A DNA stretch of 64,000 nt from Edaphochlamys debaryana (GCA_016858145.1 JAEHOE010000145.1:248001-312000), one strand, 5' to 3'. Numbered from the stretch's first letter, positions 29,103-40,483 are shown. The notes: a model not told the origin generated them from the letters alone. Made by a program: numbers and translations.

Positions 29103-31836
29103 ATGTGGAGGTACAAGGGTGAACACTTCTCCATGGTGAGTGTCCGTGCATGGTGCCTGCTGCCTGTGCGTTCCAGAAGCGTTGGTCCCCGCAAGAACAA
29201 ATGAACCCATGCAACCAATCCATCCATGCTGGCCAGGGCGACGGTGCATGGCGGGGAACTAAGGTGCTGGGCAGCACCATCGAGCAGTGGCGCTCCGGGC
29301 TGATGGCTCTCATGATGGGCTCTCTGCTGCTGGCACCCCTCGCACTGTTCATGTGGCCCTGCCTTCTCACGTCAGCACTGGTGGTCCTGTCGTTGTACGT
29401 GTCCTGTACATACGGATGGGTGCAGACCGGTGAGTGCAGGGCGACGGAGGTGCACGCCATTCACAGTGAGTAGCGTTGGTTTATCACCCTGTTTCGTCCA
29501 TCTGCTGCAGAGGTTCTGGTGAGTACCGTTTGAGCATCACACAGCAGCAGAGGCCCCGTCTGCCGCTTTGAAGGGAAGTGTTGCTGCGTGTTTGATATAT
29601 TTGCAGGCCGCTGGTTTGGTGGACTTGCGATGCGACGGTGTCTTGTGTATCATCGCCGCCACCAATGCTGTGTTATCGTGCTTACTTGGACTGCGCATCT
29701 CGGGGGCTACGGCCCTGCTGCCCTTTGGATTGGTGGCAGTGGTTGGCGGCACGTTTCACATATTGCGCCCGGCAGGTGAGCAACAAAGAGCGGAAGCATG
29801 CATGTATGCTCATCAGTAGAACTGTCCGGTGGCATTTGATCAAAGTGCGACATGAACCTGTGCATGCACAGCGTTAGCGCTGGTGACGTGGATGTTCCGC
29901 GACACCCGGTCGTTTCACGCGGAGGGCGCGGGTGTTGAGGGCACGGAGGTTGCCCCAGCTGGGAGCGTCAGAGTGGTTAAGGTGTTACATCTCAGCACGA
30001 TTGTCACAGCCGTGCTCTCCCCATGGCCATGTGCTGCGTGGCCCTTGTCCTGCGTTTTGTGGGGTAGGTGACAAGGAGCGGGGTGCTCCTAGGTAGTAGC
30101 ATGATAGATTGCGTATGCCTGAACGATGGGGCAGGGCGAAACCCATCACGTCTTGCGTCACCTGCCTGCCCTCTCATACTTGATACGCAGTGTGTGTTGC
30201 ACAGTATGCATGTGAGGAGAAGCAGCGGTCATACTTCTGGCTGGGCCGCGATTACTGGCAACGCATAAGCGCTACTGCCACGTACAGCTGGGCCGGTGGT
30301 GTAATGGGGTGCCTGCCGGCAGTTGTCAGCTTTGCAGAGCAGATGCTGCAATGGAACCCGGTCATCAGCGTCCTGCTACTGTTTGCGGGTGAGACGAGCT
30401 TCATTTGAATCCGCCCGGCATCCACATTATTCCATCTCTGGGAAGAAGATGACCTGACCTGCACATGCACGCTTTGCCCATAATGACGCACAGGCGTCAC
30501 CATGTGGTCGTGCGAAGCTGCCATGCAATTCTTCGATCGTCCTCTGCACATCACAACCCTTGCTGTCCCAGTTGCGTATGCTCTGGTCGGTACCTCAATC
30601 ATTGGATGCTGCTATGCCGTGCCATGGGGCTGGCCAGCGCTCCACGTTGCTGCTGCGCTTGCTGCTGGTAAGAGAAGTTCGTTGAGAAAACCTTAGTATG
30701 ATGTATTGCTCTAAATTCGCCCCGTGCCCTGCTACTGTTCACGCAGGGGTGACCACGCTGTGCATGTGGAGGAATTGGCCCGACACCAAAGCTAGAATAA
30801 AGGTACTTGTGCCTGCAATGGTGGCCCCACTGGCCGCTATGTCGACATGCATAGTTGGCGTTGCTTACGTGGACGACCGCCATGTGCCGGCACCCATCAT
30901 TCTGCTTGCTACCGTACTGGCCACATGTAAGTTGACGGGCTAGTGAGACTCGCTTCGTTGTGTTTGCAAGCGTTCTGCCATGACCAAATCGTTTGCGTGA
31001 CTGTGGGATGAACTGCCCGCGTGTTAGGCTGCGCGGTGCTGCACGCATGGCGACAGGGTGTCTTTGCCATGCTTGGCTTCAACAATACTACCCTGCTCGC
31101 TATGAGGGCTTATGCGGCGCCCGTTGCGCGCATTGCCACTCTGCTCACTCGTGACACTGCTGTGGAGGCATGCCTGGCCCTGTTGTCCAGCGTGGTCATT
31201 TGCATTGCGGCTATATGTTCGGGTGCTACTGGCGCTGTCTGCGCAGTGCTCTGCATGGGTAAGTCTGAAATCATGCATGCGCATGCCATGTAAGGACGGG
31301 ATCAGCAAGACGGCGGGCAAAATGGCATCTGCGCACGTGCATATTGCAGGCCTTGCTCTGACCATACATGCCCGGATACGTGGCTATCTCACCTCTGGAA
31401 GGGCCAGCCGTGTGGTTGTTCTCATGGCGTGCAGTCTGGCGGTTCTTGCCGTTTGGACTTGTGGTGTACCGGCACCTGTGGTGTCGCCTTCTAGTAAGTC
31501 CTACGCCCTGCATGTGTATGTATGTCGCGGAAGGACTGCATCATGAAGCCCTCAGTCAGCTCATGCATCCAATATACAAATGCCTAAATCTGATCCGCAG
31601 TTCAACTTGTGATAGAGGCCACACTCGGGCTGCATTTACTACTTCTGGGCTGCGTGATATTGTACGCGGTGTGCGGGGTACAAATCTACATGCTCGTGCT
31701 GTACGGCTGGCACGCACAGGGGATGTTAAAACCACCCAAAGCAGGCAAGTGTATGATTTGTTGCAAGCATTTATTTTGGGGCAAACCTCCTATTTTGGGG
31801 CAGAGTACAGAGAAAAAATTACCGAGGTCCAGTTGA
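29103..31836 (+). CDS. polytopic membrane protein, 11+ exons, intact copy 1
   Basis: Exons: 29103-29135, 29237-29429, 29511-29518, 29607-29775, 29872-30063, 30191-30388, 30494-30667, 30747-30926, 31028-31258, 31350-31493, 31601-31836. All introns are GT-AG and 79-127 nt. The micro-exon ends in phase 0, the short first exon ends in phase 0, and every other exon ends in phase 1. The joined frame is 1,758 nt (585 residues, TGA at 31834). It encodes about 14 hydrophobic stretches, for example LMALMMGSLLLAPLALFMW, VVLMACSLAVLAVW and HLLLLGCVILYAV, usually one or two per exon. The C terminus has a Cys cluster (CMICCKH). Candidate 5' exons 28461-28607 and 28797-28896 cannot be joined in frame by eye, so the N terminus is uncertain. 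Family not recognised; a multispan transporter or channel-like protein is inference. Confidence 0.7.
29511..29518 (+). other. 8-nt micro-exon
   Basis: AGGTTCTG is preceded by a strong acceptor (ctgctgcag) and followed by a GTGAGT donor. The upstream exon ends in phase 1 and the downstream frame starts in phase 0, so exactly 8 nt (mod 3 = 2) are needed to join two membrane-segment exons. Without it the frame breaks. It is identical in copies 2 and 3. Confidence 0.7.
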
Positions 31837-31918
31837 AGAACTGCGTACCTGGGCATGTGGGACCCAGCAAGGGAAAGGTATGAGGGGCTGAAGGAACATG
31901 TATGGGACCCAGTAAAGT

Positions 31919-31923
31919 TGTAA
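31919..31923 (+). terminator. poly(A) signal TGTAA of membrane-gene copy 1
   Basis: TGTAA lies 83 nt after the TGA at 31836, a good position for a volvocine poly(A) signal. It supports 31836 as the real gene end. The same motif is kept after copies 2 and 3. Confidence 0.65.
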
Positions 31924-32316
31924 GGAGCAAGGGAGTGGGAGTGGGAGTGGGGCTGGGGGCGGGGGCGACATGTATGCGACGTGCCTGCCACGTGGCGTGA
32001 ACTTGCTGTCGTGGTCCCCTCCGCAAAGACGTCATGATTTTAAAAAGAACGCGCGTGTGAGAGCAGTCGATGCAGTCGAAGTGCGGTGTGTGTCAGTAGC
32101 GAAGTCCAGTGTGATCGATTGATGACGGTATGAGCTGCAGCAAGTTCTGCAATAGAGCTCAAACATACTTGTGTTCACGGTTGTGTCCTTTTGGTCGCCC
32201 GGCCACACATTTCGCGATGAACTTCTCGGCTTTGCCGTCAGTCGTCGGAGGTCGTCAATAGCTGGCGAGCGACGCCAAAGCAAGGTGAGTTTGGTGCCTA
32301 GAAGATTTTTGAGGAC
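31924..32316 (+). other. intergenic between membrane-gene copies 1 and 2
   Basis: Contains a GGGAGT/GGGGGC purine tract (about 31930-31965), an inverted CCACGTGG-type site (about 31987), and an open stretch ending at a strong GTGAGT donor ('caaagcaag|gtgagt', about 32284) that could be an untranslated or non-ATG first exon of copy 2. The block recurs before copy 3 (about 42942-43334) but not before copy 1, where the Dualen-like element lies instead. Confidence 0.5.
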
Positions 32317-33476
32317 CTTATGTGAGGACCGTGAAAATTTTCGACAGGGGGGAGGAGAGGGAAATGGGTACCGTTGGGACCCAGAAAGAGGCGAGCGTGA
32401 AATGCGTACCCAGGGGGAGTCGGGTTTAGAAATGCGTACATGTCATGCAGGGCAGCAGTCGTTGGGACCCAGCAAGAAGGCAGGCGCCGTGGACTTGAGG
32501 GGACCCAGCAAGAGTGCACCGTCCTCCACCGCCTGCCTGAGGCGAGGGCAACGAGTTGCAAAAGAGTGCGGCCTGAAATGGATTGTGACTGGACGTGGCT
32601 GGACTGGAATGTATGTGCCGAATCGGAGTGGTGTCATGCTCGTTAGTCGCGCAACCAAAGAAGCTTTTCACTCCACTTAGAAAAGCACAGTGCCTTCCTT
32701 TGCTGCTGACTGCCGGTCGATTGTCAACAGTGGAGGATAAATAGCAAGCTGCTGCTGCCTTGATGGCCGGCGGAGAGCTCGCGACGCTTTTATTAGCAGC
32801 CGCTGGCAGCAGGCACTGATTTGTGCCTGTAGGCATGTCAGGGTCGGACGTTGCACGCCACTTGCGAGCATTTTCAGGCAGCAGGCCTGAGGCGCTGCGA
32901 CCTTTCGGGGGGCCGCAACGTGGCAAGTTTTCGTTGCATGTTCAGGTTGGACGTATAAATTCCATCGCTTCGAAAGTGCTGGTAAGCTACGTTTCGCAGC
33001 CGGAAGTACTGAGGACCAGAATGTTGGCGTCGCGCCGGCACGCATGCGTGGCCATTGTCAGTTGATGACATGTGAGGTCCTCAGGAGCGTTCACGCGCGT
33101 TTGTCGGCTAAGAGCGAATGCGGAGTTCCTCAAACAAACAATGGTAGTAGCTTGCATGCACCCAAGCCAGGTGTCCATACATTTCCTACGTTTTCGCTCG
33201 GTTCCCACCAGCGGTTCTTATGTTCTGCTGGCTGCGGATGTGGAGCAAGTAGTTCGAGCTTCTTTGCAAGGTGAGCTGTGCTGCATGTTGTCGTGCGTGC
33301 AGAGCCAAAAGGCCAGCAGTGGTGCTGGTGTGCGTGTTAAGCCTCCTGTCGCCTGCGGTTCCTGCTGCCCTGTCCCCCCACGCACCTGCCCAGCAATACT
33401 GATGATGCTCGCATGACTGTGTCCGTCTCCGCCAGGTTAATACTGTGTTTGCTGGAGCCATCCTGGCGTCCTGGTC

Positions 33477-35445
33477 ATGTGGAGGTACAAGGGTGAACAC
33501 TTCTCCATGGTGAGTGTCCGTGCATGGTGCCTGCTGCCTGTGCGTTCCAGATGCGTTGGTCCCCGCAAGAACAAATGAACCCATGCAACCAATCCATCCA
33601 TGCTGGCCAGGGCGACGGTGCATGGCGGGGAACTAAGGTGCTGGGCAGCACCATCGAGCAGTGGCGCTCCGGGCTGATGGCTCTCATGATGGGCTCACTG
33701 CTGCTGGCACCCCTCGCACTGTTCATGTGGCCCTGCCTTCTCACGTCAGCACTGGTGGTCCTGTCGTTGTACGTGTCCTGTACATACGGATGGGTGCAGA
33801 CCGGTGAGTGCAGGGCGACGGAGGTGCACGCCATTTACAGTGAGTAGCGTTGGTTTATCACCCTGTTTCGTCCATCTGCTGCAGAGGTTCTGGTGAGTAC
33901 CGTTTGAGCATCACACAGCAGCAGAGGCCCCGTCTGCCGCTTTGAAGGGAAGTGTTGCTGCGTGTCTGATATATTTGCAGGCCGCTGGTTTGGTGGACTT
34001 GCGATGCGACGGTGTCTTGTGTATCATCGCCGCCACCAATGTTATCGTGCTTACTTGGACTGCGCATCTCGGGGGCTACGGCCCTGCTGCTCTTTGGATT
34101 GGTGGCAGTGGTTGGCGGCACGTTTCACATATTGCGCCCGGCAGGTGAGCAACAAAGAGCGGAAGCATGCATGTATGCTCATCAGTAGAACTGTCCGGCG
34201 GCATTTGATCAAAGTGCGACATGAACCTGTGCATGCACAGCGTCTGCGCTGGTGACGTGGATGTTCCGCGACACCCGGTCGTTTCACGCTGAGGGCGCGG
34301 GTGTTGAGGGCACGGAGGTTGCCCCAGCTGGGAGCGTCAGAGTGGTTAAGGTGTTACATCTCAGCACGATTGTCACAGCCGTGCTCTCCCCATGGCCATG
34401 TGCTGCGTGGCCCTTGTCCTGCGTTTTGTGGGGTAGGTGACAAGGAGCGGGGTGCTCCTAGGTAGTAGCATGATAGATTGCGTATGCCTGAACGATGGGG
34501 CAGGGCGAAACCCATCACGTCTTGCGTCACCTGCCTGCCCTCTCATACTTGATACGCAGTGTGTGTTGCACAGTATGCATGTGAGGAGAAGCAGCGGTCA
34601 TACTTCTGGCTGGGCCGCGATTACTGGCAACGCATAAGCGCTACTGCCACGTACAGCTGGGCCGGTGGTGTAATGGGGTGCCTGCCGGCAGTTGTCAGCT
34701 TTGCAGAGCAGATGCTGCAATGGAACCCGGTCATCAGCGTCCTGCTACTGTTTGCGGGTGAGACGAGCTTCATTTGAATCCGCCCGGCATCCACATTATT
34801 CCATCTCTTGGAAGAAGATGACCTGACCTGCACATGCACGCTTCGTCCCATAATGACGCACAGGCGTCACCATGTGGTCGTGCGAAGCTGCCATGCAATT
34901 CTTCGATCGTCCTCTGCACATCACAACCATTGCTGTCCCAGTTGCGTATGCTCTGGTCGGTACCTCAATCATTGGATGCTGCTATGCCGTGCCATGGGGC
35001 TGGCCAGCGCTCCACGTTGCTGCTGCGCTTGCTGCTGGTAAGAGAAGTTCGTTGAGAAAACCTTAGTATGATGTATTGCTCTAAATTCGCCCCGTGCCCT
35101 GCTACTGTTCACGCAGGGGTGACCACGCTGTGCATGTGGAGGAATTGGCCCGACACCAAAGCTAGAATAAAGGTACTTGTGCCTGCAATGGTGGCCCCAC
35201 TGGCCGCTATGTCGACATGCATAGTTGGCGTTGCTTACGTGGACGACCGCCACGTGCCGGCACCCATCATTCTGCTTGCTACCGTACTGGCCACATGTAA
35301 GTTGACGGGCTAGTGAGACTCGCTTCGTTGTGTTTGCAAGCGTTCTGCCATGACCAAATCGTTTGCGTGACTGTGGGATGAACGGCCCGCGTGTTAGGCT
35401 GCGCGGTGCTGCACGCATGGCGACAGGGTGTCTTTGCCATGCTTG
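33477..35445 (+). pseudogene. membrane-protein gene copy 2, broken
   Basis: Nearly identical to copy 1 at an offset of +4,374, then +4,369. A 5-nt deletion in the fourth exon equivalent (copy 1 'caatgctgtgttatc', here 'caatgttatc', about 34039) shifts the frame. A deletion of about 725 bp (copy 1 positions 31076-31800) removes most of exon 9 and all of exons 10-11, so it stops at 'atgcttg' and runs straight into 'cagagtac'. Splice sites and the micro-exon are otherwise kept. Flanking DNA related to copy 1 begins at 32317. Confidence 0.85.
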
Positions 35446-35813
35446 CAGAGTACAGAGAAAAAATTACCGAGGTCCAGTTGAAGAACTGCGTACCTGGGCA
35501 TGTGGGACCCAGCAAGGGAAAGGTATGAGGGGCTGAAGGAACATGTATGGGACCCAGTAAAGTTGTAATGAGGAAGGGAGTGGGAGTGGGAGTGGGGCTG
35601 GGGGCGGGGGCGACATGTATGCGACGTGCCTGCCACGTGGCGTGAACTTGCTGTCGTGGTCCCCTCCGCAAAGACGTCATGATTTTAAAAAGAACGCGCG
35701 TGTGAGAGCAGTCGATGCAGTCGAAGTGCGGTGTGTGTCAGTAGCGAAGTCCAGTGTGATCGATTGATGACGGTATGACGGTATGACGGTCGAGCGTGCA
35801 GCAATGCCGCGGC

Positions 35814-35818
35814 CGGGC
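35814..35818 (+). repeat. target-site duplication of retrotransposon A, left
   Basis: CGGGC directly before the 5' LTR; the same five bases follow the 3' LTR at 42635-42639. A 5-bp duplication is usual for Ty3/gypsy integrases. Confidence 0.85.
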
Positions 35819-36195
35819 TGAAGTGAGGCGCGTCGCCGACTCGGAAATCGTCGGGATGCTTGCACAACCCGACTTGCACAATTCCCAATAGAAGTGATAT
35901 CGTTGGATAGATCACGAAGAGACGATGACAATGGTGCTCATGGTAGCGTGCGAAGCGTAGAGACGAAGGAACTCGCGTGCAAGCCTCTAGAGACGCTCGT
36001 CCAGTTCATGGGCCCGATGAAGGCAAGTGTACGGCGCAATAGTCACTTAAATACGCGCTCCGCGCGCCCCAGACGGCATTCCCAACCTATTCCCTACTCA
36101 ATTAGCTCTGTAACGACTAAGATAGAGAAGCCTCGCTCCCGAGCCCCCTTCGAGTCTCCATCGATCGGCATCGCTCCAGCGACCGCTTCTCTTCA
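35819..36195 (+). repeat. 5' LTR of copy A (377 bp)
   Basis: Starts TGAAGTGAGG and ends CTTCTCTTCA. Differs from the 3' LTR at 42258-42634 at about three positions (near 35937 and near 36090). The LTR should hold the promoter and poly(A) site; 'cacttaaatacgcgctcc' (about 36044) is a TATA-like candidate. Confidence 0.95.
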
Positions 36196-36196
36196 G

Positions 36197-36214
36197 TGGT
36201 AAGCGGGACCACGA
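36197..36214 (+). promoter_or_regulatory. putative primer-binding site
   Basis: TGGTAAGCGGGACCACGA begins one base after the 5' LTR. The leading TGG matches the CCA end of a tRNA, as expected for a minus-strand primer. The priming tRNA is not identified; the match to initiator tRNA-Met stops after TGGTA. The equivalent site in copy B starts at 47215. Confidence 0.6.
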
Positions 36215-37118
36215 CCCTCGACCTTGTTCGCAGATCATCCAAGGTGCTCAAGAGCGACCGTCGACACCAAGAGCGGCGCGACCAAGTTCCCTAAGACGTT
36301 TCGCGAACCCCACAGGCCCAAACAAGTCGCGACCCACCAAAACGCCCAAGATACGCTTCCGCTCCCTTCTCGCAGATACATACCGTTGCTCGCAGGCCGT
36401 TAGAGCGTTCGCGCTAAGTCGCTAACACCAGCGCGACCTCGCGAGCCCCAAAAACTTCAAGTCGCGGAGTCCTCCCCCCTGCGGGTCACCCTCCCTTCGG
36501 TTCGCAAGCCAAACATTTCCCTCCCACCCACCCGGGCCTCCGTAGACTCGAACCGCTGACCCCAAGGTTACGTCCGCGCAAGACCAACCTGCAAGAAGGA
36601 AGTCTCCCCAGTCCAAGGTGTGCACCGCAGATTCCCCTTAACTGCAGGTTTACTCCTGCTGCAGGCCCCCCCCCTCGCGCAGGGCCCAACACCGACCGCC
36701 TCCGCCCCCGCCCTCCCACCCCTGCTAGTCTCAACTTCGCAGGTTATCAGGGCGCAGGCGCCGGTCAACAAGGCTGCAGCCCCCGCAGGCTCAGACTCCC
36801 AGACCAAGCCCAACTCTACTGGAGTTCCCCCTGCCCCCTGCCTGCTCAAGACCACGGCTGAGAGCTCCAACTCCCCGCCACCGTCTTGCAATGCAGGCCA
36901 CTCCCCCAACTCCACCGTGAAGCTGCTGGTGTCTGCTAATCCCAAAGCAGGCGGACGAGGATACATTCCCCTCCGTGATAGGATTAGGAAACTAGCAGTA
37001 CCCGACCCCGTGGTGGTAGTCCGCAGGAGTAGCAGGTTGGCAGCCAAGGCACAAGCCAAGGCTCAAAGCTAAGGTGCAGGTCTAGGCTACCAACTTGTAA
37101 CAACCAAGAGGAGAGACT
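36215..37118 (+). other. leader between LTR and gag
   Basis: About 0.9 kb. Its 3' part (about 36560-37072) is an open, Pro/Ser-rich frame ending in a basic stretch (RRSSRLAAKAQAKAQS) but without any in-frame ATG. It is open in both copies, but since these are a recent duplication that is weak evidence. It could be an untranslated leader, or an exon reached by splicing. Confidence 0.5.
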
Positions 37119-38288
37119 ATGGCCCTGTCCCGTCAGTCCTCCATGGGAGAGGTGGAGCAGCCACCCCCCAACCCAGCTCAGTCCGCAGGCCCCCAGCCTT
37201 CCAACACGGGCCCACAGGACGCAACCAACCAGCTGGATGCTCTCAGCAGGCTCCTCCCCGGAGCCCTTCAGGCCCTCCTCCCCCAAATCGTACAGGAGGT
37301 TCACCGCCTGATCCAATCCCCTGTCAACTCGGCAGCACAGCAGGCCGCCACGGCCACTGCATCGCAGGTCATGCAAAACACTGCGTCCCACATCGCCCAG
37401 ACCGCCGCCACGCAGGCTGCTCTCCAGGCCATGAACGCCCCCTTCCAGGCGGTGCTCATGAAGGACGTGCTCAAGCACATCAAGCCAGACCAGTTCAGCG
37501 GCAACCCCAAGACGGACAAGATCAAGTGGGACGAGTTTGAGTACAAAATCAACGGGTACTTCAACACCCTGCAGGTGCCCCCAGGCAACCGCATGCACGC
37601 CCTCCCCCACCTCCTCACAGGAGACGCAAGCCTGTACTTCAGGGTCAACATCGAGCCCCGCCAGCCGCCGCCCACCTACGACGAGGCCATGGCCGAGCTG
37701 CGGCTCAAGTTCTCCGATCCCCTGCAGGCAGAGAAGTCGCGCGCCCAGCTGGCCCGCGTCACATTCAAGGGCTCCGTGTCGCAGCTGATCAACCACATCG
37801 ACAAGCTGTGCCTACACATCCCCGACGTCTCCGAGGCGGAGAAGCGTGACAAGCTCATGCGCGCGCTGCCGCAGGACATCCGCGTCGCCCTCACCCTGCA
37901 GGGCATGCACAACGCGTCGTACGCGGACCTCAGCGCCAAGGCGGAGCTGCTCGACCACACCCTCGCCCAGACGAAGGGCCACGACCGCAGCGATGGCTAC
38001 GACAAGAAGGGCAACGGCAACGGCAAGAAGGGGTACAAGAAGGGCGACTTCGAGCGCCGCAACAACAACCACGGCAACAGCCCCGGCTCCGAGGCCATGG
38101 AGCTCAATGCCATCGACACCCGCAAGTTCGTGCCCAAGGGCAACAACAAGCCCGACGCCCCCATCGGCAAGCTGACGGACGCCGAGCGCTCCCACCTGCT
38201 CGCCAACAACGGCTGCCTCCGCTGCCGCCAGCTCGGGCACACCAAGGACGCGTGCCCCAAGTTCTCCCGCCAGGGAAACGGCAAGTAG
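37119..38288 (+). CDS. gag: gag polyprotein of copy A
   Basis: 389 residues from an ATG at 37119. Residues about 115-260 are the capsid-like part of chromovirus Gag ([19 protein letters not shown], then YFNTLQVP). A basic Gly/Asn/Lys-rich tract follows. A canonical CX2CX4HX4C zinc knuckle ([14 protein letters not shown], nt 38215-38256) lies near the C terminus for RNA packaging. It overlaps the pol frame, which is entered by -1 frameshifting at 38273-38279 just before its TAG. The frame is intact here, unlike in copy B. Confidence 0.92.
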   Translation: MALSRQSSMGEVEQPPPNPAQSAGPQPSNTGPQDATNQLDALSRLLPGALQALLPQIVQEVHRLIQSPVNSAAQQAATATASQVMQNTASHIAQTAATQAALQAMNAPFQAVLMKDVLKHIKPDQFSGNPKTDKIKWDEFEYKINGYFNTLQVPPGNRMHALPHLLTGDASLYFRVNIEPRQPPPTYDEAMAELRLKFSDPLQAEKSRAQLARVTFKGSVSQLINHIDKLCLHIPDVSEAEKRDKLMRALPQDIRVALTLQGMHNASYADLSAKAELLDHTLAQTKGHDRSDGYDKKGNGNGKKGYKKGDFERRNNNHGNSPGSEAMELNAIDTRKFVPKGNNKPDAPIGKLTDAERSHLLANNGCLRCRQLGHTKDACPKFSRQGNGK

Positions 38289-40483
38289 ACCCGTGCGGGT
38301 CTACCGGCGCGTCAGCGCCGCCGCACGGGCCTGATGCCCACACCCGGGCCGGGTCCCAACCCCCTGCTCCGCAGGTTGACAACGCCCGGAACACACACCC
38401 CGATCCTCAGATTCCGGACAAAACCCCCGCCAAGGGCCCCCCTGCCCAACCGCCCCTACAGGCCAAAACGCAGGGCTCACCCAAGGCACCCCTGACCAAA
38501 GGCACCCCCGCCCAACCGCCCGAGCCGCCCACGGCAAAGGCCAAAACGCAGGGCGCACCCCAGGTCACCCCGGCTAAGGAGGCTACTACCCCTCCGAAGT
38601 CCCCCAAGCCAACGGCCCCCCACATACTGAAGCTGCACAGTGTGAAGCTCACCCCCAAAAAGCAACAGATCATCTTCAAGGGTATTGTATGCGGACGCAA
38701 GGCCCGAGTGCTTGTCGACGGTGGCGCCACTGGTGACTTCGTCGACACCACCTGGATGCGCAAGAAGGAGACGAAGGGTGCCAAGCTGGTCCACGACACC
38801 TTCGTGCGACTCATCAACGGCATCACCCAGCCATGCACCCACGCCCTACCCAACGCGTCAATCGTGTTAGGACGTGCCAACCCCCACAGGAGCACCGCAA
38901 CGCTAACGGTCACCGACCTAGGTGACTTTGATGTGGTGCTGGGCAAACCCTGGCTGGCCCGGTTCAACCCGGTCATCGACTGGCGCACCAACTCGCTCAC
39001 GTTCACAGAGAACCGAGCCAAACCCCTGACCATCCAGGCGGATACGCACGAGTCCCTGCAGGCCTCAGACCCTCACGTCATTTCCGCCTTGCAGTTCAAA
39101 CGGCTCGTCCGGTCCAAGCAGACAATACACTACAACCTGGCGGTCATCAAAGAGGTCCCCTCAGACGAAGAAGGCAAGCCCCCCGTCGTCGACCTTAAAC
39201 CCATCCTCGACCAGTTTGCCGACGTCTTCACCGAGCCCTCGGGCATGCCACCCGAGCGAGCTATCGACCACAAGATCGACCTCGACACCAATGTCCCCAT
39301 GAGCCGTAACTCCTACCGCATGTTGCAGGAGGAACTAACCGAGCTCAAGAAGCAACTAGAGGCCCTCCTCGAAAAGGGATACATCCGACCCAGCGTCTCG
39401 CCCTACGGGTCCCCAGTCCTCTTCGCCAGCAAAAAGGATGGTGGTCTAAGGATGTGTATCGATTACAAGGCCCTAAACAAAGCCACGATCCGGAACGTCT
39501 ACCCCCTGCCCCGGATAGACGAGCTACTCGACCGCCTCCACGGCGCCAAGGTCTTCAGCAAGATTGACCTTCAATCGGGGTACCACCAGATACGTATCGC
39601 GGAAGAGGACATCCCCAAGACCGCTATCAACACCCGTTATGGTCACTACGAGTTCACGGTCATGCCCTTCGGCTTGACTAATGCCCCCGCGACCTTTCAG
39701 CGCCTTATGAATGATATCTACAGGCCCCTCCTTGATGAATGCGTCCTCGTGTACCTGGACGATATCCTCATCTACTCCAAAACAGAGGAGGAACACAAAC
39801 AACACGTAGCCAAGGTACTGGAGCTCCTCCGGGAACACAAGCTCCACGCCAAGGCCAGCAAGTGCGCCTTCGGACTCGACAAGATCGACTTCCTGGGCCA
39901 CGTGGTGAGCGCCAACGGCATCTCCGCCGACCCGCGCAAGATCCAAGCCATCAAGGACTGGCCCAAGCTCAAGACGGTCACCGACCTCCGGTCCTTCCTC
40001 GGCCTCGCGCAGTACTATCGGCGGATGGTCAAGTCGTTCGCGCAGATCGCCGCCCCTCTCACCAACCTACTCGCAGGCCAAGAAAACAAGAAAGGCAGCA
40101 AGCAAGAGCTGACTGCCTGGAACAAGGAGTGCGACAAGGCCTTCCAAGCCCTCAAAGACGCACTCACGTCCGCCCCCGTCATGGCAGCCCCTGACCCGAA
40201 CCTCCCGTTCACGGTCACCACCGACGCGTCAGACTACGCGACCGGTGGCGTGCTGTCCCAGGTCCAAGGCGGCCTTGAGCGTGTCATCGCCTACGAGAGC
40301 CGCAAGCTCATCCCCGCCGAGCGCAACTACCCCGCACACGACAGGGAGATGCTCGCAGTCACGCACTGCCTCCGTGTGTGGTGGCACCACCTCAAGGGTC
40401 CGCACCCAGTCACCATCTGGACGGACAACTCCGCCGTCTCCAAATTCAAGACCCAGCCCCTCCTCAGCCGCCTGGCTCGCTGA
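38252..40483 (+). CDS. pol: pol part 1 of copy A: protease, RT, RNase H
   Basis: This frame is -1 to gag and has no ATG at its start; effective translation begins at about 38279 after the frameshift. It carries a retropepsin-like site VDGGATGDF (38713, Gly where Ser/Thr is usual), RT motifs ([41 protein letters not shown], and YLDDILIYS at 39752), and the start of RNase H ([13 protein letters not shown], then TDNSAV). It ends at a TGA (40481) where related elements read on into the integrase, so the frame is broken here. The same break is in copy B. Confidence 0.92.
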   Translation: MPQVLPPGKRQVDPCGSTGASAPPHGPDAHTRAGSQPPAPQVDNARNTHPDPQIPDKTPAKGPPAQPPLQAKTQGSPKAPLTKGTPAQPPEPPTAKAKTQGAPQVTPAKEATTPPKSPKPTAPHILKLHSVKLTPKKQQIIFKGIVCGRKARVLVDGGATGDFVDTTWMRKKETKGAKLVHDTFVRLINGITQPCTHALPNASIVLGRANPHRSTATLTVTDLGDFDVVLGKPWLARFNPVIDWRTNSLTFTENRAKPLTIQADTHESLQASDPHVISALQFKRLVRSKQTIHYNLAVIKEVPSDEEGKPPVVDLKPILDQFADVFTEPSGMPPERAIDHKIDLDTNVPMSRNSYRMLQEELTELKKQLEALLEKGYIRPSVSPYGSPVLFASKKDGGLRMCIDYKALNKATIRNVYPLPRIDELLDRLHGAKVFSKIDLQSGYHQIRIAEEDIPKTAINTRYGHYEFTVMPFGLTNAPATFQRLMNDIYRPLLDECVLVYLDDILIYSKTEEEHKQHVAKVLELLREHKLHAKASKCAFGLDKIDFLGHVVSANGISADPRKIQAIKDWPKLKTVTDLRSFLGLAQYYRRMVKSFAQIAAPLTNLLAGQENKKGSKQELTAWNKECDKAFQALKDALTSAPVMAAPDPNLPFTVTTDASDYATGGVLSQVQGGLERVIAYESRKLIPAERNYPAHDREMLAVTHCLRVWWHHLKGPHPVTIWTDNSAVSKFKTQPLLSRLAR
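38273..38329 (+). promoter_or_regulatory. -1 programmed frameshift signal (gag-pol)
   Basis: The heptamer GGGAAAC (38273-38279) is positioned as G-GGA-AAC in the gag frame, a known -1 slippery site, three codons before the gag stop. Downstream are two alternative structures: an early hairpin TAGACCC/GGGTCTA (38286-38292 with 38297-38303, spacer 6 nt), or a longer stem CCCGTGCGG/CCGCACGGG (38290-38298 with 38321-38329) stacked on CGGCGC/GCGCCG (38305-38320). A -1 slip enters exactly the pol frame. Confidence 0.85.

Noticed and set aside
28303..30602. Minus-strand frames repeated in all three membrane-gene copies
   Set aside because: They overlap the spliced + strand gene and its introns; their preservation is explained by the recent duplication.
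37812..38240. 142-codon Val/Leu-rich minus-strand frame over gag
   Set aside because: Antisense of the gag coding sequence; the same shadow appears in copy B.
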